Shown: piece by piece, positions 1 to 11,041 of the stretch
How positions within the stretch are numbered: the first letter of the stretch is position 1
How the letters are laid out: the number at the start of each line of letters is the position of its first letter
NCBI RefSeq assembly: GCF_001540865.1
Contig: NC_033626.1
Coordinates: 14,575,422-14,639,421, forward strand
DNA: 64,000 nt
DNA from: Ananas comosus
Taxonomy: Eukaryota > Streptophyta > Magnoliopsida > Poales > Bromeliaceae
Reading direction: 5' to 3'
The notes under the pieces: generated by a model
The model's input: only the letters and a program-made list of their open reading frames with translations
What the model was told of the DNA's origin: nothing
Databases searched by the model: none
Made by a program: the position numbers and the translations under genes

Positions 1-802
1 CTATAATGTAAGTGTTGATTTTACGTTTTGACCGGTAAATGGTCAAAATTTATTCACTTATTTTATAATTTTTTATAAATACTAAAAATTTATTAAAAAT
101 TAAAACTTTAAAATTGGGAGAGTATAAAATTAATAGAGTATACATGTAGTGTTTTCCTTCTTATTTAAAAAGAGCTTTCTTTTTCTTTTGAAAAGATGGA
201 AGGAGCAAAATTCTGAACTTGCTGCACTCGCTCGATAAGTCTGTAAAGATGGAAGGACAGTTATTAAAAAGAGCTATTGAAATACATAGGCATCAGCGAA
301 CAATTTTCGGGAAACTTCATTTATACCTCTCATAAGCTTATTATTTTTGACTAATACATCTTGGGGTGAACCCAAAAATAAAGAACATAGTATGGTATAT
401 ATATATACAACAGGCTACATGAGAAATGGGAACACAAGTGGAAATTATATCACAATTACGACTTCCCTGTACACGGACTCTTTAATTAGCATCTCAACAA
501 GTAACTCACTCCATCGAACTAAACATAACCAAAGCAATACAAAATGGGCCGGGGACAAACCGGCGTGTTATGAACTGTAAATTAACAGCATTGAGTTGCT
601 TACTTTCAATCGGATAAACGAGCGATAAATTAAAGAACAGGTTTCTCTCTTTTCTGATGTAAGAAACAAATTAATTTATAGCGGGCGAGCGATCGAGCTC
701 CCGTACGTGCATCCCTTGCCCGCGGGAAATATATATAAGCGCGCATTTGTACAGGCGAGTGTGTGTGCGCGCGCGCGCGTGAGGGGCCGGCTAGCTCAAC
801 AA
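1..802. other. Intergenic / 3' flank of first CML gene, no gene seen
   Basis: AT-rich DNA that includes the probable 3' UTR of the minus-strand CML gene. The only open frames are short and low-complexity (for example at 347-580) and match no family I know. A short CG/GT-rich run lies at about 762-780. Confidence 0.5.
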
Positions 803-1354
803 TCAGAAGCGCATCATGGTCTGGAACTCGTCGAAGCTGAGGACGCCGTCACCGTTGAGATCGTAGCGCTGGATCATCTTGGCACAATCCTGAACCGTCC
901 AGTCGCTCTGCCCTAGCTGGTTGAGCGTGCGACAGAGGCTCTTAGGCGTGATGCATCCCTGGCCGTCCATCTCGTATGCCGCGAATGCGTCCCGCAGGCT
1001 CCGGGCCTTCTCCTCCTCGCCGGCCTCCGCCTCCACCAGCTTCAGGAAGTCGTCCATGCTCAGCTGCCCATCTCCGTCCGAATCGGACAGCTCCACCGCA
1101 GCTGCCGCCTCCTCAGCGGACATGTCCTCGCCCGCGGCGCGCATGCCGTTGCGCAGCTCCGAGGGGGAGATCTTGCCGTCGCCGTTCTCGTCCAAGTAAT
1201 GGAAGACGCGCTCGAGCTCGCCGGATTTGTTGTTGCTGCCACGGGGCGTCGAGGTATTGGAGTGGGTGGGGCTGTCCGATTTCTGCGCCGCTTTCTTGGG
1301 GGAGAGCATGCAGAGGAATCTACCGAAGCCGGAGGATTTGTCCGCCACCATCAT
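803..1354 (-). CDS. CML38-like calmodulin-like EF-hand protein (intronless)
   Basis: An intronless 183-residue calcium-sensor protein. EF-hand loop 1 is at residues 55-66 (DENGDGKISPSE), loop 2 at 91-102 (DSDGDGQLSMDD) and loop 4 at 165-176 (DLNGDGVLSFDE). Loop 3, at 128-139 (EMDGQGCITPKS), is degenerate: it starts with Glu and ends with Ser, so it probably does not bind calcium. The N-terminal FGRFLCMLSPKK segment and the GCITPKSL and FDEFQTMM motifs are the signature of the plant CML37/38/39 clade, whose members respond to stress, wounding and hypoxia. Two adjacent Met codons open the frame, and the first was chosen. Length is normal for the clade. A diverged paralogue lies on the opposite strand at 10894-11571. 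The family call is firm; which CML number is the orthologue is inference. Confidence 0.93.
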   Translation of the reverse strand: MMVADKSSGFGRFLCMLSPKKAAQKSDSPTHSNTSTPRGSNNKSGELERVFHYLDENGDGKISPSELRNGMRAAGEDMSAEEAAAAVELSDSDGDGQLSMDDFLKLVEAEAGEEEKARSLRDAFAAYEMDGQGCITPKSLCRTLNQLGQSDWTVQDCAKMIQRYDLNGDGVLSFDEFQTMMRF

Positions 1355-1480
1355 CTGACTTTGCTGCTGATGAACTTGTGGGCTATATATGTATACACTC
1401 CACTCTAAAGTTTCCGGTACTTTCTATACCCTGGCGTACTGGATGGAGGTGTGTATGTATATATAGAGAGAGAGCGTGTG
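1355..1480 (-). promoter_or_regulatory. Candidate core promoter of first CML gene
   Basis: Read on the minus strand, a TATATATA tract at about 1457-1466 lies roughly 105 bp upstream of the start codon, which is a plausible TATA position. A second TATATA at about 1384-1391 is only ~30 bp from the ATG and is less likely to be used. A (GA)n/(CT)n run at about 1515-1538 lies further upstream. Assignment is by position only. Confidence 0.35.
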
Positions 1481-1854
1481 TGTACTACTCACTGTAAACG
1501 GATATCTATATAGAAGAGAGAGAGAGAGAGAGAGAGAGGCTTAGCTCGATATTTGGTCGATAAGGGTATACGTATGGGCGAGAAAAAAGGGGATAAGGAA
1601 TAGATTTGTCTTTGTTGGAAAGAGGCGGTTAATTATGAGATGATATTAATCGGAGCGCTCAATCGCTGCTTGTTTTGAGCCGGATAGTGGAATTGAAGCC
1701 CCGGTTATGCAGGAGTATATATAGCCGCTTGTGCTCAATCGTTGGGCCGGCCGACGGCCGCGTTAGAAGCGTTTTTTTTTTCTCCAACTAATGAAGGGTC
1801 GAATGCTCGAAGGAAAGGAGTAACTGCTCTTTTGTTGGTAACGTACCAAACACT

Positions 1855-3104
1855 CAGGCGCTGTTTTGATGGGCAGTGTTAAAAAACTCCTCATGAATTT
1901 TTATTCCTATGGTTATTTGTCTGCATAAATGAAAATACGAATTCTGTAACACAGAAAAAAGTTCCACGCTTCATTTTAGCTGTTTAGGATACATATCATA
2001 CTATAATCTCCCATGACACGTATTTATAACAATTAAATTCTAAAATTTAAACATATCCAAAATTCAATATAAAATTTAAATAAAATAAAAATTCAAAATA
2101 TAAAAATTAAAAATTTAAAATTTAAATTAAAAAAATAAATAATTTATGTTTTTAAATTTGAAATTTGAAATTTGGAATTTGAAATTTTCAAATTGAAATT
2201 TGAAACTTAAAATTTAAAACTAAAGTAATGAAACCATTTAACTTTTAAATTGAATTTAAAAAATCTAATAATTAAATTTTAAATTTCAAATTTAATAATA
2301 TAAATTTAGCATATTTATAAATTTAAAATTTAAATTTAGGTTTAAAATTAAATTTGAAGGATTTGAAAATTAAAAATTAAAAATAAAAATTGAAAATGTG
2401 AAATTGAAATTTGAATTGAACTTTTTGAATTTAAATTTGGAAATTTAAACTTTTTGAAATTGAAATTTTAAGTTGGAATTTGAAAGAAATTTGAAAATTG
2501 AAATTCTGAATTTTGAAATTTGAAATTTGAAATTTAGAAATTTGAATTTGAATTATGATTGAACTTGTTAAATTTGAAATTTGAAATTTGAAATTTGAAT
2601 TTGAAAGTTGAAAGTTGATGAAAGTATGAATTTGAAATTTGAAAATTTGAAATTTAAAATTTGATTTATGAAATTTGAAATTTGAAATTTGAAATTTTAA
2701 AATTGAAAATTGAAATTTGAAATTTGAAATTTGAAGTTTTTGAAATTTGAAATTTAAAATTTAAAATTTGAAGTTTTTGAAATTTAAAATTTGAAATTTG
2801 AAATTTAAAATTTAAAATCAAAATTAAACTTGAATTTTAAAATTTTAAATTTTGAAATCTAAAATTTTATGTTGAAATTTAAAATTTAAAAATTGATACA
2901 TCTTTCGGAGCCCAAAATGGTGGAATTTTTTTCCTTTGGTTAAAGTGGATTGTAAGTTTACTCTATTTTTTGGAGTATAGTATAACTATACTCCAAAAAT
3001 TATGTCATTTTTTTTTCTTCCAAACGCTTCATAGGATTATTTTTCTACCAGCGTAGTATAGTTTAACTATGCTACGTTTTTAGAGGTATCCAAACGGAGC
3101 CTCA
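1855..3104. mobile_element. Non-autonomous TIR transposon, Tourist/PIF-Harbinger-like, with AAATTTG array inside
   Basis: The left end GGCGCTGTTTTGAT (1855-1868) and the inverse of the right end, GGCTCCGTTTGGAT (3091-3104 and just inward), form terminal inverted repeats of the kind found in Tourist-like MITEs. TCA occurs directly outside both ends (1852-1854 and 3105-3107... reading into ctcagtg), a possible 3-bp target duplication, although PIF/Harbinger elements normally duplicate TWA. Most of the interior is a degenerate simple array. Near the right end are two palindromes around the TATAACTATA and TTTAACTATG cores. No transposase is present. The class is inference; the inverted ends are seen. 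Confidence 0.5.
2030..2895. repeat. Degenerate AAATTTG/AAATTTA heptamer-like array (~0.86 kb)
   Basis: Almost the whole interval is built from AAATTTGAAATTTG-type units, with drift toward AAATTTAA. The central and right part (about 2510-2820) is the most regular. Base composition is nearly all A and T, with G only in the repeated TTTG word. It has no coding potential. Confidence 0.85.
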
Positions 3105-3618
3105 GTGTACAACCCGCACGTTAAAAACAGTTGAAAGGTCGCAAAGGAAATGTTCCATAGCGACGCGCGGAGAGGAAGACGGGGTCCGTGTCTTACGTGT
3201 GATTGTACATCTATCTATATACATATAAATACCTATTAATTTTTTTTTAACTAATTAATTAATCCTTTTAGTTTTCTATTTGCTTTTTAAAAGTTTGCTA
3301 TTTAGAGGCGTGCAACTCATGTAAAATTCAGATAATAATGACAGGAATTAAATAAATTATTTCATGTTGGTGATGGGACTTAATAATGTGATGCCTCGAA
3401 CTAATTTATTAAATTTAAAATATAACAATTATACTATTGATGTATTGCTTCTAATTAATTAAATAATTAATCTGAAATTTATCCAGACATTCTATCACAA
3501 TTTTCAAATAAATATTTTTATCTATAATCTTTTAAAAAATAATTAATTAAATATAAATAATGTGACNTTTAAAGAGGCCCAATCATGCCTACTAATGTCA
3601 CAATGGTCTTAAGCACAA

Positions 3619-3778
3619 GTTTTTTTTGCTTTGAGAAATAGATAACACGCTATCCGTTTCGTTTATTTTATTTAAAAATAAATTTAGCTGAAAATGTGAA
3701 TCAACTAGGATTTGAACTTGAGTTTCAAGTGTCAACCATCAAATTTTTTACCGCTTGCTCTAGAAACAATTAGTAATG
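3619..3778 (-). mobile_element. SINE-like element (tRNA-derived head, LINE-like tail)
   Basis: On the minus strand the segment reads GAGCAAGCGGTAA, then a degenerate RNA polymerase III B-box (AGTTCAAATCC). It continues into GAAACGGATAGCGTGTTATC and ends in CTCAAAGC followed by an A run. That order (B-box, body, A-rich end) is SINE-like, and the tail is shared with 5948-6010 and 27285-27354. No clean target duplication was found. The interpretation is inference. Confidence 0.45.
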
Positions 3779-5947
3779 TAATATAAATATTATATAATAA
3801 ATTTTCTAAAGCTGCGCGGGCAGGTTGTGAATCTTGTTGTGATGGCTAAGGCGCCACGAATTTTGGATGCAACCCAACTAACAGCGGTCAAAGCTGTCGA
3901 GAAGAACGCGCAGGCACATGCACCTCGAGGTGGGCCCGGATGATGTCGACGATGATGATGCTGGATGATGATACGAGCAGTAGCGATGGCGCCACGTATG
4001 CCGTGACTCATACTTGTGGATCCGATTCTGCGATCGCCCCGGGTAGTCGGCCGCCGACTGTTGGATGCGAGCTGATGCTTAATTAATTAAATGGGTCAGC
4101 AGCGGCAACGCCAGGTGGAGCTGCTCCCACCATGTCATTTTTCAGTGGAGTCAATGTTTGCGTATTATCGTGGCAGCGGATTTAAATGATCGTTTCAATT
4201 TTTTTTTTAGTTAGCTTTTTCTAAAATTTAAATCTGTAATCAGTCCTCTAAATGCTGAATTTAAAGCATGTGCAGACGATTGGTGCTCTAATTAGAAGAT
4301 CGTTGGATATATATCAACCAACTATTCTAACATCAAAACAACTTTTTATGTTTTTTTATTAATTCGAAGGACCGAGCACGTGCTCTCGATCATGGCATCT
4401 ATGGGTCGAGGCCCTCACAAAATTTCCCGCGTCGATGGGACCTAGCTCTCGCTGAATTCTAAAAGTTATTGTGATTTAGCGTATCTATTCGGTACTCCAA
4501 CTTTATTACGTACAAATGCATATATAGTATTACTTTTCTAGCACTAAATGTCTTATTTTACATATTCTTTCGTTGGATAAAATAGATAGATCATCCGATT
4601 ATTTTGTCTGGCCATAGATCCATAAGAGCTTACAGTTGTATCTCGTTTGCTTGCTTTGGTACAAGAAACTTTCACTTGACGTATCCTTCTTTAATTTGAA
4701 AGATTTTCCTAAAGCATCTTTCCCAGCAATTTATTTACCTATACTTTTATTAGTTAAGAGACTAAAAGGCCCAGTATAGTAGCATTTATGATGGTTAAGA
4801 TTAACCATCGATCTATCCCAAACTACTGAAGTCACAATCTTACAATAGCGGTTTTTAGTAAGACCACTGCTGCTGGATATGTATGACCACTCCACGCAAA
4901 GGTGCATGCATCTTTGGAAGCGGAGTAGAAGATTCTAATTGGGTGTGCAGGTGCTTTCGTTCCGTACCCGTGTGACCAATAAGTACCACGATGTAGTTAA
5001 AGTCGTCCGAATGACGTACGCACGGGCGTTAGGGAGGCAACGTCACTCGTTTTTTTCCCTTCAGTGTTGGAGGATCAAAGTTCTCCTTTTTGAACCTGAA
5101 CGCACCCCTGACATTGTTATTTTGTTGGTTCATTGGAGTTTGATTCAGAAAGTTTTATTTATTCGCTGACAAAGCAAAACCAACTATATAAGCTCTTAAT
5201 CAAAATTCCCGAAGTAATCTAAATTCCTCTCTGTTTTTCATAACTGAAACAAAAGGAAAAGAACAAAAAAATCAGTAGTCGTTTTGGTTCTTACGTTTAT
5301 GCGAGTAATAAAGTCATCGAATAGTACAGAGCACCAGCGTTGGGTTCATACAGAATTACTAAACAAAACAAACAAAATACCTAGAATTAAACCTTTCAAA
5401 ACCTCTTACGTACTTACTGAAGCTATTATATATCTTCTTAAGCCATTACAAAGTAGGTCCATAGATGATAAAACTTTGCATTTGAAAAAGAAAACATAAA
5501 AGGTGATTACGATATATAATACCTAGAATTATAATTTAAAGCGTCCTTAAATGTAAAATTTGTTGTAGTAGATCCTGTGCCACAGCATAATATTCTAGCA
5601 ATTACGAGGAGAAACATATCATTTGAGTACTTCTTAGGCGCCATTAAACATCCTTTTATTCCTTTCTAGCCAAATAAAACTGTAAAAGCTAGCACCAATA
5701 CATCGAAATCTCGAGCTTTTAAGATGAGAACAGGAAGCAAGCCAGGGTGAGAGGATGCTCGGCACTATCCGGACGTAGAGGACTCAGAGCATACTTCTTA
5801 AAAGCTCACCTACGTACGTGATCACAAGTTAATTTTGCTTGTTCGTGTTACATATATTTTATGGTAGCTGAAAGAACAAAAAAAAGAAAAATAATTCATG
5901 GGTATGTAATTATAAAATTCTGAAGTATGAAACGTAGTAAATAATTT

Positions 5948-6010
5948 TTTTTTTTTTGAAAAAAAAATAGTGTGCTATCTGCTTCATATATTCATTGATA
6001 GTAACTGAGT
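5948..6010 (-). mobile_element. SINE/LINE 3'-tail fragment
   Basis: A T-rich run followed by TAGTGTGCTATCTGCTTCAT is the inverse of the tail at 27300-27354. This is a short truncated copy with no internal coding sequence. Confidence 0.4.
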
Positions 6011-6236
6011 TTTTTCTCAAACAAATTAACACTTGCGAGCACAGAAAATAAAATTCACGCCACCCAAGATTTAGTTAAATATCAATAAACAAAGTTAAAC
6101 TATACGCCCTAAAATCTTCTGATCACAAATGGTTTACAGGAAACATCCCTTCTGGATCGTGGAATAATAATAAGGGATAATTATCTATATACCTCTTATA
6201 CATTTGAAAATATTCAATTTATTCATACTTCTATAT

Positions 6237-6237
6237 N
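6237..6237. other. Single N at start of first tandem copy
   Basis: One undetermined base lies exactly where the first ~2.36-kb repeat copy begins. Its partner is the N at 8601. Such isolated Ns most likely mark contig joins. Confidence 0.7.
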
Positions 6238-8600
6238 TAGCGAAATTGCTTGGTGTCGGCTGGGCTAGCGAAATTCATCTTCTTGTTAGAAAATATAAGA
6301 TTTGTGTTATATTTGGTTTAGATTTGTAGTAATTTAAATTGGAGTTAAATACTAATCTAATTGAGATTGAATATAATTTGGCATATATAAATTATGAGTC
6401 GAAATCTAATTTCAAATTGAATTAGATTAGACTTGTGTTTAAAAATCTAATTAGATTAGAGTTGTAATTAGACTTTAATTCAAAATTAGACTTTAATTCA
6501 AAACCATGCGCTATATATACGTGGCCAAAGTAATGAAGCCGGAGAGCTAATGAAGTGGCCGTGCACTAATTAATTAAGCCTCTGGGAGGGTACAGATGCT
6601 GCGGAGAGAACCGAGTTTCGTGCTTAACTAGTGTAGGAACCCGTGCGATGCGACGGATATAATCATATTTGATTAAATTTAATAATATAAAAAATACTTT
6701 AAAACTTTTAGAATAAAATTATAATTTAATAAAAAATAACGAAAGATAAAAAAAATTATAGGAGAAAAAAATTTGTTACATAGAAATCGAACCCCTTTGT
6801 ATCCTCATTTAGGATATTCTCTACTAACACCGATGCTTTCGTGAAATATCATAACGCCTTCAACCATTTTTCGGCAAGTCCTATACATTACAAATATAAG
6901 TGGTCGACATCGAGAGAAAAAGGTTCGAGGCTAGGATTAGAGTTCGACTCACTCAACGTTGACGATGAGAGCGAGGGCGGTGCGCTTGCGGGCTTGAGGG
7001 GAGCGGACGTAGTAGGCGAGGTCGTTGTTGAGAACGTCATTTGCCGTACCCACAGGCTTCTCGGGTAATGATTCTTAGAAAATAGAAACTAATGAGAGGG
7101 AAGTCGAAGTAGCGACGTTATAAAGAAGAAATTATGAGATGGGTAGTCGAAGAGACATACGTTATGAAAAAAAATTAATAAGACGGGAAGCCGAAGAGGT
7201 AGACGTTACAGGAAAAGAAAGCCGAAGAGACCGCTTAGCCATTTGGCTTAAAAGAGGGGCAAGTGAAGGTAAAAGATAGGCTGCCACGTGGTAAGATTAG
7301 GAAAAATAATGTTAAGGTATAGATTTGGTGCTTCGGTGGCAGCAACATCATGAGCCAAGAGAGAGTTGGAGCTCTAATTAATTAAGTGAGCATCTGAGGA
7401 GCCGTACACACTAATTAAGATCAAGTTGTGGTCTGTACGGATGGTGAGAAAGAAGCCAATTTTGGAGTCTCTTATACGACGCATCTTTCATCGTTTCGGA
7501 TCTAATTAAATTTTAGTCTTTGAAAAATTTAATTTTTGTACTCCACCTTTCGACATTAATAAATTATTTGTTTCGTCTTCGTCCGTGTACGTAGGCCGTT
7601 GGTCGAACCACGTAAATATCGGTCTGCTCTTTTTTTATTTTTTTTTTCGTATTAAGTTATTTTTTAGATCTATTTTTCGCCGTTCTGATTTTAATAATTT
7701 GTTCTTTTCAAACCGGTGAAATTTGCACCGTTTAATATCGGTTCAGAGCTAGAGGAGAATATGACATTGAGGTCGTCCACCATGAAAACTAGCAGAAGCC
7801 AGCCTACAAAGTCTACACCGTTTCTTATATAGTTAGAACATTTATACGCCCTCACCGTCGCGAAGTTGCTACGAATCTTCATTTTCCTCTGACTTTTTTT
7901 TTTTTTAGGAAAACATTTTCCTCTGACCTGTAAATGTCTTTCGTGAAGCCACAGAAATCCTGCAATTTTTTGTTTTTTCCCCATCTTTTGATAAAGACTC
8001 TTTAAAAAGCTTATACAAAGGCCCCTCAATATATACAACTATCTCTTCGTCTAAGCCTGTTGAATGATTAAACATATGCCTAATTTTGTGCGTTCGTGCG
8101 TGCACAATCAAACAAGGTGATTTTCTCAGCCCTTGTCTTCTTTTTTGGGCAATCCCCATGGTTTCATGAAATGCTTATTTACGCATAAGCATTATCGTCG
8201 AGCAGCAATCGCTGGTGATTACAATTCCATCTGCCTTCTCTTTGTACATAAATTTAATCTCCGATTTTTGTTGTTTCGTTTAAGTTGCGGGTGGTTGGTT
8301 GTTTGTGTGGGGCTATCACCTTCCCCTCAGTCCTCAGATATTCTCGGCAGTTGTTCTTCCTTTTTGCGCGCAATTCGTTAGATATTCTTTGTCTCTCGAT
8401 TCCTCTATTGCAAGTCGCGCGGTAGAGGAACATACTACATATATCAGCCGACTGGGGGCTGGTATACTTTGGCTGAGGCACTCGACTCTCAATCATTTAT
8501 CTAGACATGAAGGAAAACAGCCTCCCATTAGCCTCTACAGGCTCCACTGCGACTCAGAAGAGCAGGGATGCAGGCGCCTCCATATTTCTTTTCGGCTGGT
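6238..8600 (+). repeat. Tandem copy 1 of a ~2.36-kb segment (CML upstream region)
   Basis: This copy matches 8629-10987 along its whole length. It begins with TAGCGAAATTGCTTGGTGTC directly after the N at 6237 and ends at the N at 8601, inside the CML coding sequence. Differences include a 19-bp internal duplication near 6460-6500 that is present only here, single-base changes (about 3.5% in 6841-7068) and much higher identity near the CML start. It contains apparent repeat remnants (about 6630-7330) and a promoter-like region (about 7690-8500), but no complete gene. Confidence 0.9.
8507..8600 (+). pseudogene. Truncated 5' end of CML gene in copy 1
   Basis: The frame starts at 8507 and encodes the same first 31 residues as the intact gene at 10894, ending in SIFLFGW, where it meets the N at 8601. 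Poly-A-rich sequence and then the start of copy 2 follow, so none of the EF-hands is present. It is either a genuine partial duplication or a contig end from the other haplotype. It should not be counted as an independent gene. Confidence 0.8.
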
Positions 8601-8628
8601 NAAAAAAAAAAAGAATATTAGCTTATGT

Positions 8629-10987
8629 TAGCGAAATTGCTTGGTGTCGGCTGGGCTAGCGAAATTCATCTTCTTGTTAGAAAATATAAGATTTGTGTTA
8701 TATTTGGTTTAGATTTGTAGTTATTTAAATTAGAGTTAAATCCTAATCTAATTGGGATTAAATATAATTTGGCATATATAAATTATGAGTCGAAATCTAA
8801 TTTCAAATTGAATTAGATTAGACTTGTGTTTAAAAATCTAATTAGATTAGAGTTTTAATTAGACTTTAATTCAAAACCATGCCCTATATATACGTGGCCA
8901 AATTAATGAAGCCGGAGAGCTAATGAAGTGGCCATGCACTAATTAATTAAGCCTCTTGGAGGGTACAGATGCTGCGGAGAGAACCGAGTTTCGTGCTTAA
9001 CTAGTGTAGGAACCAGCGCGATGCGGCGGATATAATCATATTTGATTAAATTTAATAATATAAAAAATACTTTAAAACTTTTAGAATAAAATTATAATTT
9101 AATAAAAAATAACGAAAGATAAAAAAAATTATAGGAGAAAAAAATATGTTACATAGAAATCAAACCCCTTTGTATCCTCATTTAGGGCATTCTCTACTAA
9201 CACCGATGCTTTCGTGAAATATCATAATGCCTTCAACCATTTTTCGGCAAGTCCTATACATTACAAATATAAGTGGTCGACATCGAGAGAGAAAGGTTCG
9301 AGGCTAGGGTTAGAGTTCGACTCACTCAACGTTGACGGTGAGAGCGAGGACGGTGTGCTTGCGGGCTTGAGGGGAGCGGACGTAATAGGCGAGGTCGTTG
9401 TCGAGAACGTCATTTGCCGTACCCACAGGCTTCTCGGGTAATGATTCTTAAAAAATAGAAACTAATGAAAGGGAAGTCGAAGTAGTGACATTATAAAAAA
9501 GGAATTATGAGATGGGAAGTCGAAGAGACATACGTTATGAAAAAAAATTAATAAGACGAGAAGCCGAAGAGGTAGACGTTACAGGAAAGAAAAGCCGAAG
9601 AGACCGCTTAGCCATTTGGTTTAAAAGAGGGGCAAGTGAGGGTAAAAGATAGACTGCCACATGGTAAGATTAGGGAAAATAATGTTAAGGTATAGATTTG
9701 GTGCTTCGGTAGCAGCAACACCATGAGCCAAGAGAGAGTTGGGACTCTAATTAATTAAGTGAGCATCTGAGGAGCCGTATGCACTAATTAAGATCAAGTT
9801 GTGGTCGGTACGGGTGGTGAGAAAGAAGCTAATTCTGGAGTCTCTTAATTATACGGCGCATCTTTCATCATTTTGGATCTAATTAATCGGATCTAATTAA
9901 ATTTTGGTCCTTGAGAGATTCAATTTTTGTACTCCGTCTTTCGACATTAATAAATTATTTGTTCCGTCTTCGTCCGTGGACGTAGGTCGTTGGTCGAACC
10001 ACGTAAATATCGGTGTGTTTTTTTCTTCTTTTTTTTTTTTCGTATTAAATTATTTTTTGAATTTATTTTTCGCCGTTCTAATTTTAATAATTTGTTCTTT
10101 TCAAACCGGTGAAATTTGCACCGTTTAATATCGGTTCAGAGCTAGAGGAGAATATGACATTGAGGTCGTCCACCATGAAAACTAGCAGAAGCCAGCCTAC
10201 AAAGTCTACACCGTTTCTTATATAGTTAGAACATTTATACACCCTCACCGTCGCGAAGTTGCTACGAATCTTCATTTTCCTCTGACTTTTTTTTTTTAGG
10301 AAAACATTTTCCTCTGACCTGTAAATGTCTTTCGTGAAGCCAGAGAAATCCTGCAATTTTTTGTTTTTTCCCCATCTTTCGATAAAGACTCTTTAAAAAG
10401 CTTATACAGAGGCCCCTCAATATATACAACTATCTCTTCATCTAAGCCTGTTGAATGATTAAACATATGCCTAATTTTGCGCGTTCGTGCGTGCACAATC
10501 AAACAAGGTGATTTTCTCAGCCCTTGTCTTCTTTTTTGGGCAATCCCCATGGTTTCATGAAATGCTTATTTACGCATAAGCATTATCGTCGAGCAGCAAT
10601 CGCTGGTGATTACAATTCCATCTGCCTTCTCTTTGTACATAAATTTAATCTCCGATTTTTGTTGTTTAGTTTAAGTTGCGGGTGGTTGGTTGTTTGTGTG
10701 GGGCTATCACCTTCCCCTCAGTCCTCAGATATTCTCGGCAGTTGTTCTTCCTTTTTGCGCGCAATTCGTTAGATATTCTTTGTCTCTCGATTCCTCTATT
10801 GCAAGTCGGTAGCGGAACATACTACATATATCAGCCGACTGGGGGCTGGTATACTTTGGCTGAGGCACCCGACTCTCAATCATTTATCTAGACATGAAGG
10901 AAAACAGCCTCCCATTAGCCTCTACAGGCTCCACTGCGACTCAGAAGAGCAGGGATGCAGGCGCCTCCATATTTCTTTTCGGCTGGT
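8629..10987 (+). repeat. Tandem copy 2 of the ~2.36-kb segment
   Basis: This is the partner of 6238-8600. It continues without interruption into the full CML coding sequence, so it is the structurally complete copy. Relative to copy 1 it has a small insertion near 9880-9895 (a repeated ATCTAATTAA word) and lacks the 19-bp duplication. Confidence 0.9.
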
Positions 10988-11009
10988 TCTGCCAACTGCT
11001 ATCCCCCGC

Positions 11010-11041
<32 letters not shown>

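Larger units (their letters stand above)
1355..6236. other. Transposon-rich spacer without recognised genes
   Basis: About 4.9 kb of mostly AT-rich DNA. It holds the AAATTTG-array element (1855-3104), a SINE-like tail (3619-3778), another tail fragment (about 5948-6010) and a single N at 3567. Short frames at 3790-4011, 4939-5169 and 5284-5499 have no family resemblance and sit in sequence without coding character. I see no gene here. Confidence 0.6.

Noticed and set aside
976..1497. 173-residue plus-strand frame opposite the first CML gene
   Set aside because: Arg/Pro/Ser-rich shadow of a GC-rich EF-hand gene, continuing into the promoter.
2030..2895. Possible CRISPR-like or centromeric satellite array
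   Set aside because: The genome is a plant, there are no unique spacers, and the unit is a 7-bp AT word with drift. It is a low-complexity array inside a small element, not a centromeric satellite.
6841..7068. 75-residue frame present in both tandem copies (also 9214-9441)
   Set aside because: Preserved by recent duplication and not by selection: differences between copies change amino acids freely. The sequence looks like decayed repeat DNA.
7691..8038. Minus-strand frames repeated in both tandem copies (also 10084-10550)
   Set aside because: They persist only because the two copies are near-identical. The frame shifts between copies (115 versus 90 residues), there is no family resemblance, and the location is CML promoter.
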